Shown here: positions 12,328 to 15,820 of the stretch, in pieces
Layout of the letters: each line of letters starts with the position of its first letter
Numbering within the stretch: the first letter of the stretch is position 1
Position numbers and translations under genes: made by a program
The notes under the pieces: generated by a model
Told to the model about the DNA's origin: nothing
What the model saw: only the letters and a program-made list of their open reading frames with translations
Databases searched by the model: none
Assembly (NCBI GenBank): GCA_020343635.1
Contig: CP070804.1
Location: 699,282 to 715,101 of the forward strand
DNA from: Candidatus Aenigmatarchaeota archaeon
GTDB taxonomy: Archaea; Aenigmatarchaeota; Aenigmatarchaeia; QMZP01; JAFGSV01
DNA: 15,820 nt
Reading direction: 5' to 3'

Positions 12328-13594
12328 TGTCGCCCACCAGATAAAGGGAACCCGTGACAAGCACCACGCCCACGTTGCCCGCGAGCCTTTTCGCCCGTTC
12401 CAGGGCTTTCCTCACATCCGGTTCTACGTGCACGTGCTTTGAGTGTTTGCTGGCTTCTGCCGCAATCTTTTCCGGCTCCTCCACTCTCTCGCTGTAATCA
12501 TGCCTTGTGACAACGACAGAGTCCACCGCATGCACGATTTCCTTGAGCATGCCTGTTATGTCCTTATCGGAGCATATGGAAATGACGAGCGCTATCTTCC
12601 GGCCGCTGAAAAGCGATTGAGCCGCTTCCCTTACGCACCGTATGCCTGCCGGGTTATGCGCCCCGTCAAGGACGAGAAAGGGCGATTTACCGGCTATCTC
12701 GAATCTCCCCTTGAGCTTTACGTTCTTTATACCCTTTACGATGGCTTTCTTGTCTACCCTGCATCCCTTCTTAGTAAGGGCCTCGGCAGCTGAGACTGCA
12801 CAGGCGGCGTTGGCTAGCTGACACTTTCCGACAAGGGGCATCTCAAGACTGTAATCTCGCTGCCCGGTAGAAACCTCGAAAAGCTGGCCCTTAAGGTCTG
12901 ATTCATTCTCATGGAATGTCACGTTCCTTCCGATGACTGAAAGCTCACAGTTCATATCCATGCATGTTTTCTCTATCACATTGAGCGCTGCCCCGCTGGC
13001 TGCAGTCACGACCGAGCATCCCGGCTTTATGATAGCCGCCTTTTCGGATGCAATCTTCTCTATGTCATTCCCAAGGTGCTGCGTGTGCTCGAAGCTTATG
13101 TTGGTTATTACGGAAACAAGGGGGGAAACAACGTTGGTTGCATCCAGCCTTCCGCCCATCCCAACCTCGATGACAGCTAAGTCGACCCCCTCCTTCTCGA
13201 AATGACTTAATGCGGCGGCAGTTGCTATCTCGAAGTATGTAGGTCCTCCTCTATCCTTGTTGTTTTTCATCTCCTCTGCTACGGGGATAATCTCCTCCAT
13301 GATATTCGCCAGGTGCTGGCCGCCTATCTTCGATCCGTTTACAGTTATCCTCTCCCGGAAATCCGTGAGATGGGGGGATGTGTACACCCCCACCTTGTAC
13401 CCAGCATGGCGCATAATCGAGCCTATCATCGCAGAGACCGAACCCTTGCCGTTCGTGCCTGTAACGTGCACGACCTTCATCTTCTTTTCAGGGTTCCCGA
13501 GTTTTTGCAGCAGATGCTCTATCCTTTCCAGGCCCAGCTTCATCCCGAAGAAGCCCAGCCCTTCAAGGTAGTCCATGGCCTCATGATAATCCAT
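12239..13594 (-). CDS. folC: Folylpolyglutamate / dihydrofolate synthase
   Basis: This Mur-ligase-family enzyme adds glutamate to folates (and in bifunctional forms to dihydropteroate) using ATP. Motifs in the 451-residue protein are DYLEGLGFFGMKLGLERIEH, the P-loop VTGTNGKGSVSAMIGS (about 45-60), YTSPHLTDFRERI, EVGMGGRLDATNVV, ITNISFEHTQHLGNDIEKIA, EKAAIIKPG and LDGAHNPAG. The family fold ends near VTGSLYLVGDIKKL. The last 20 or so residues (ASARRGRRRACRTKRRAP) are Arg-rich and are simply the antisense reading of the transporter 3' end, as if the original stop was lost. A minus-strand TATA at 13611-13624 is centred about 24 bp before ATG 13594, so the mRNA is probably leaderless. Folate use fits purH and purN nearby. 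A pterin-specific glutamate ligase role cannot be excluded. Confidence 0.93.
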   Translation of the reverse strand: MDYHEAMDYLEGLGFFGMKLGLERIEHLLQKLGNPEKKMKVVHVTGTNGKGSVSAMIGSIMRHAGYKVGVYTSPHLTDFRERITVNGSKIGGQHLANIMEEIIPVAEEMKNNKDRGGPTYFEIATAAALSHFEKEGVDLAVIEVGMGGRLDATNVVSPLVSVITNISFEHTQHLGNDIEKIASEKAAIIKPGCSVVTAASGAALNVIEKTCMDMNCELSVIGRNVTFHENESDLKGQLFEVSTGQRDYSLEMPLVGKCQLANAACAVSAAEALTKKGCRVDKKAIVKGIKNVKLKGRFEIAGKSPFLVLDGAHNPAGIRCVREAAQSLFSGRKIALVISICSDKDITGMLKEIVHAVDSVVVTRHDYSERVEEPEKIAAEASKHSKHVHVEPDVRKALERAKRLAGNVGVVLVTGSLYLVGDIKKLVIASSRRASARRGRRRACRTKRRAP

Positions 13595-13610
13595 AAGAAT
13601 AGTAATTTCG

Positions 13611-13624
13611 GCGTTATTAAAGCC
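13611..13624 (-). promoter_or_regulatory. TATA-like box for folC
   Basis: On the minus strand GGCTTTAATAACGC is centred about 24 bp before ATG 13594, the leaderless spacing seen for other genes here. Confidence 0.45.
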
Positions 13625-13642
13625 TTTGAGCTTGTAAACATA

Positions 13643-13653
13643 AACATTTAATT
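13643..13653 (+). promoter_or_regulatory. TATA-like box for the 277-residue membrane protein
   Basis: AACATTTAATT is centred about 25 bp before ATG 13674, consistent with a leaderless transcript. With the folC box it forms a compact back-to-back promoter pair in the 79 bp between the divergent start codons. Confidence 0.45.
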
Positions 13654-13673
13654 CAGGAAAACAAAACTACACC

Positions 13674-14507
13674 ATGGTCAAGGATACGGTTAACTTGAAG
13701 AAAATCAGTTCAATCAATGATAGGATAGTAAGATATAAGAGGTTTTTCAAGTCTGTATTTCTTTACGTTGCCTCGTTATTCATATTCGTCATTTTTATTT
13801 GCGCTCTGGACCCAACAGAATGGAGCTTTACCCTTGGATGGACCGTATTATGGAGTAATTTAGATGCCACATTCAGAATCATCGTCCCGTCCGTTCTTGC
13901 AATTTGGTTTATCGGCTTTCCCGTTTCAGTTTATATTTGGAAGAAAAAGAGGTTTGTTGAATATGTCCCTCCGAATGAAAAATTCGTTTGCTATATAGGC
14001 AAATCAATAGAATTTTTAGATTTGTTCGAAAAGGACAAGTCAAAAAAGCACATAAACAATGCGAAGAAAAGTCTGATTAAGGCTCTTAATGTAATTAAAC
14101 TTTCAAAAGTGGAGAGGGATTCGGTCCTGCATTTATTTAATTCCAATCCAATTTTCGAACTTGATGAGATAATCCGTACCAGGCTGGTCCCGGGACTGGA
14201 AGACGGTGGACATGTTAAAACAGTAAAAAAATACATGAAAAATTACTATAGAGTTATGCAGAGAAAACCAACCTTGGACGAGATATCAAAAGTGAATGCC
14301 ACAGTTAGATTGGACAAAGGCCTGGAATCAGGAATTTCGAAGGATAAAATAGTCGGCTTTATAAAATCGGATTTTGGTATACTGCTCAGCTTCGTTTCGA
14401 TACCCTCGGTTATTGTTTGGGTTGTTCTTTCTGACTTTGCTCTTGTCTATGGCTGGATTGTAGCTGCTTGTGCATTTTGGACTGCAGTAAAAGTGACCAG
14501 AAAATGA
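13674..14507 (+). CDS. AT-rich integral membrane protein, unknown
   Basis: This 277-residue protein has hydrophobic segments at about 27-45 (VFLYVASLFIFVIFICAL), 68-90 (RIIVPSVLAIWFIGFPVSVY) and a long C-terminal stretch at about 232-273 that can form two more (LLSFVSIPSVIVWVVLSDFA; YGWIVAACAFWTAVKV). The central 95-225 region is soluble, basic and helical (KSKKHINNAKKSLIKALNVI; VKKYMKNYYRVMQRKPTLDE), so it is probably a cytoplasmic domain between two membrane hairpins. I do not recognise the family. Base use is clearly AT-richer than folC and purN on either side. It ends 12 nt before the convergent purN stop. Confidence 0.78.
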   Translation: MVKDTVNLKKISSINDRIVRYKRFFKSVFLYVASLFIFVIFICALDPTEWSFTLGWTVLWSNLDATFRIIVPSVLAIWFIGFPVSVYIWKKKRFVEYVPPNEKFVCYIGKSIEFLDLFEKDKSKKHINNAKKSLIKALNVIKLSKVERDSVLHLFNSNPIFELDEIIRTRLVPGLEDGGHVKTVKKYMKNYYRVMQRKPTLDEISKVNATVRLDKGLESGISKDKIVGFIKSDFGILLSFVSIPSVIVWVVLSDFALVYGWIVAACAFWTAVKVTRK

Positions 14508-14519
14508 ATTCCCGGCGGA

Positions 14520-15137
14520 TCACCCCAGAATCTTGACCTTGCGTCCCTCGACCTTGAGCTTTCCATCAGCGAAGAGGCGTATGGCGCGCAAGATTATCTC
14601 CTGCTCGGCCTTCTGGACCTTTGGCTTCAGCGTCTCCTTGGTCTCGTCCCCTGCTATATCCACGGCCTTCTGCAATATGATGGGTCCTGTGTCAGCCCCT
14701 TCGTCCACGAAATGAAGTGTAGCACCCGTCACCTTGGCCCCGTGATCGAGTATGGCCTGGTGGACGTCGAGGTCCATGCCCCCTGCGAATGCTGGAAGCA
14801 GCGAGGGATGTATGTTCATTATCCTGTTCTCGTACCTGTCAACGAACCACTTGGAGAGGAACCTCATGTAGCCTATGAGAAGTATGAGCTGGACCCCGTT
14901 CTCCTCAAGTATGGACGCGACTTCCCGGTCGAAGTCCTCCCTCTCCCGGCTTTTGGAAGGGATGCAAACGGCTTTCAGTCCGTGCTTCTTGGCCCTTTCC
15001 AGTATGAAGGCATCAGGCTTGTTGCATATAACCACAGAGATTTCAGCGTCCAGAGCGCCCTTCTCTATCTCGTCTATCACAGCCTGCATGTCTGTCCCTG
15101 CGGTGGAACCCAGTACACCTATCTTTAACTTTCCCAT
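14520..15137 (-). CDS. purN: Phosphoribosylglycinamide formyltransferase (folate-dependent)
   Basis: The enzyme transfers formyl from 10-formyl-tetrahydrofolate to GAR, step three of de novo purine synthesis. The 205-residue protein has KIGVLGSTAGTDMQAVIDEI, LILLIGYMRFLSKWFVDRYE, the catalytic N-x-H of NRIMNIHPSLLPAFAGG, and THE catalytic Asp region HFVDEGADTGPIILQKAV. The ATG at 15137 gives the normal N-terminus; the in-frame GTG at 15161 would extend into purH and is not needed. AGGTG lies about 5 nt upstream as an SD, overlapping the purH stop. It is second in a purH-purN operon with an 8-nt spacer. Confidence 0.95.
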   Translation of the reverse strand: MGKLKIGVLGSTAGTDMQAVIDEIEKGALDAEISVVICNKPDAFILERAKKHGLKAVCIPSKSREREDFDREVASILEENGVQLILLIGYMRFLSKWFVDRYENRIMNIHPSLLPAFAGGMDLDVHQAILDHGAKVTGATLHFVDEGADTGPIILQKAVDIAGDETKETLKPKVQKAEQEIILRAIRLFADGKLKVEGRKVKILG

Positions 15138-15145
15138 TAAAACAC

Positions 15146-15820
15146 CTAGTGCCTGAAGCACCTGAATCCTGTGAAGACCATCGGAATGCCGTGCTCGTCA
15201 GCGGCTGCTATCACCTCGTCGTCCTTCATCGAGCCTCCCGGCTGTATGACTGCCCTCGCCCCCGCATTTATGGCCTCGTCAAGCCCGTCCCTGAACGGGA
15301 AGAAGGCATCTGATGTCAGAACCGAGTCCTTGAGCGATATGCCTAAATTCCCAGCCTTCATGGCCGCAAGCCTGACAGAATCCACCCTCGACATCTGGCC
15401 TGCGCCTATCGCGAGTGTCCTGTCCGTGGCGACGAACATTATGGCGTTGCTCTTCACGTGCTTCATGACCTTCCAGCCGAACACCATGGCCTTTATCTGG
15501 TCATCCGTGGGATTCTTCTTTGTCACGACCTTCATATCATGTTTGTGAGGGATTTTGGTGTCCATGTTCTGGACGAGCAGCCCCCCTGCTATCTTCTTGA
15601 AGTCTATCTCCCTGGAGTAGTCTGGGAACCTGTTTATCCTTATCAGCCGCAGGTTCTTCTTGGACTTCAGTTCCAGGAGCGCATCCTTAGAGAACGAAGG
15701 CGCTACCACGACCTCGACGAAGAACTTGTTGATCTCCTTCGCCACTGCGAGATCCACCTCCCTGTTGAAGGATATGATGCTTCCGAAACTGGACACGGGA
15801 TCCGTGGACTTCGCCTTCAG
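15146..15820 (-). CDS. purH: AICAR formyltransferase (PurH), C-terminal part (partial)
   Basis: The frame stays open to the window edge, reading LKAKSTDPVSSFGSIISFNR, so the 5' part lies beyond 15820. About 224 residues are visible. They match the AICAR transformylase domain, which makes FAICAR, later closed to IMP: DPVSSFGSIISFNREVD, FFVEVVVAPSFSKDALLELK, KNLRLIRINR, ATDRTLAIGAGQMSRVDSVR, SDAFFPFRDGLDEAINAGAR, VIQPGGSMKDDEVIAAADEH and the ending GFRCFRH (usually RHFRH). Whether an IMP cyclohydrolase domain is fused at the N-terminus cannot be seen. Many archaea use formate-dependent PurP instead, so this marks a folate-dependent route. It is the upstream gene of purN. Confidence 0.94.
   Translation of the reverse strand: MKAKSTDPVSSFGSIISFNREVDLAVAKEINKFFVEVVVAPSFSKDALLELKSKKNLRLIRINRFPDYSREIDFKKIAGGLLVQNMDTKIPHKHDMKVVTKKNPTDDQIKAMVFGWKVMKHVKSNAIMFVATDRTLAIGAGQMSRVDSVRLAAMKAGNLGISLKDSVLTSDAFFPFRDGLDEAINAGARAVIQPGGSMKDDEVIAAADEHGIPMVFTGFRCFRH

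Noticed and set aside
12443..13571. Several 90-116 codon plus-strand frames inside folC
   Set aside because: They overlap the conserved FolC frame and show no motif, promoter or SD.
1..15820. Search for tRNA, rRNA, CRISPR, insertion sequence, integrase or defence genes
   Set aside because: No T-loop/anticodon cloverleaf, regularly spaced repeats, transposase motif or terminal inverted repeats were seen by eye. A short or degenerate element could still be missed.

Overview
The window appears to come from an archaeal chromosome. It encodes the archaeal/eukaryotic ribosomal proteins S24e and S27ae, a four-subunit pyruvate:ferredoxin oxidoreductase in archaeal gene order, an archaeal-style XRE-CBS regulator, an archaeal-type RNase Z, and promoters built on TATA boxes about 24-27 bp upstream of start codons. 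The Lys/Glu/Pro-rich protein tails, LamG surface protein and tight packing would fit a DPANN-like lineage, but the phylum cannot be settled by eye. Core genes are moderately GC-rich with many ATA and AGG codons. Three genes for membrane or secreted unknowns are clearly AT-richer.

Layout. 1-978: 3' end of a LamG surface protein. 1092-4130: porG-porD-porA-porB operon. 4131-4661 (-): XRE-HTH plus CBS-pair regulator, divergent from metK (4792-5959), a bacterial-type SAM synthetase whose reading frame needs a +1 shift at a CCT TGA C site. 6062-6757: helical protein of unknown function. 6763-6897 (-): a 44-residue protein with eight cysteines. 6994-7890: RNase Z. 7891-8100 (-): small zinc-ribbon protein. 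8199-8513: small AT-rich membrane protein. 8641-9575: S24e-S27ae operon with long charged tails. 9652-10050: AT-rich membrane-anchored Cys-rich protein. 10181-11641: IMP dehydrogenase. 11680-12327: COG1738/YhhQ-type transporter, overlapping tail-to-tail by 89 nt with folC (12239-13594, -). 13674-14507: AT-rich membrane protein. 14520-15820 (-): purH-purN, with purH running off the end.

How the genes fit together. PurH and PurN use 10-formyl-folate and FolC makes or polyglutamylates folates. PurH produces IMP, which GuaB oxidises to XMP. MetK supplies SAM, and the divergent CBS regulator is a candidate SAM or adenosine-nucleotide sensor. POR joins pyruvate to acetyl-CoA and reduced ferredoxin. 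RNase Z, S24e, S27ae and the putative preQ0/queuine transporter serve tRNA maturation and translation.

Expression logic. Most promoter-proximal genes have a TATA-like box close to 25 bp before the ATG and no Shine-Dalgarno (SD) sequence, so they are probably leaderless. Several operon-internal genes (porD, porB, rps27ae, purN) have SD sequences. metK is the exception: a promoter-proximal gene with a strong SD. All five convergent gene pairs are separated by 12 nt or less, or overlap, leaving no room for separate terminators. No tRNA, rRNA, CRISPR array, insertion sequence or integrase was seen, and no stretch longer than 300 nt lacks a gene.
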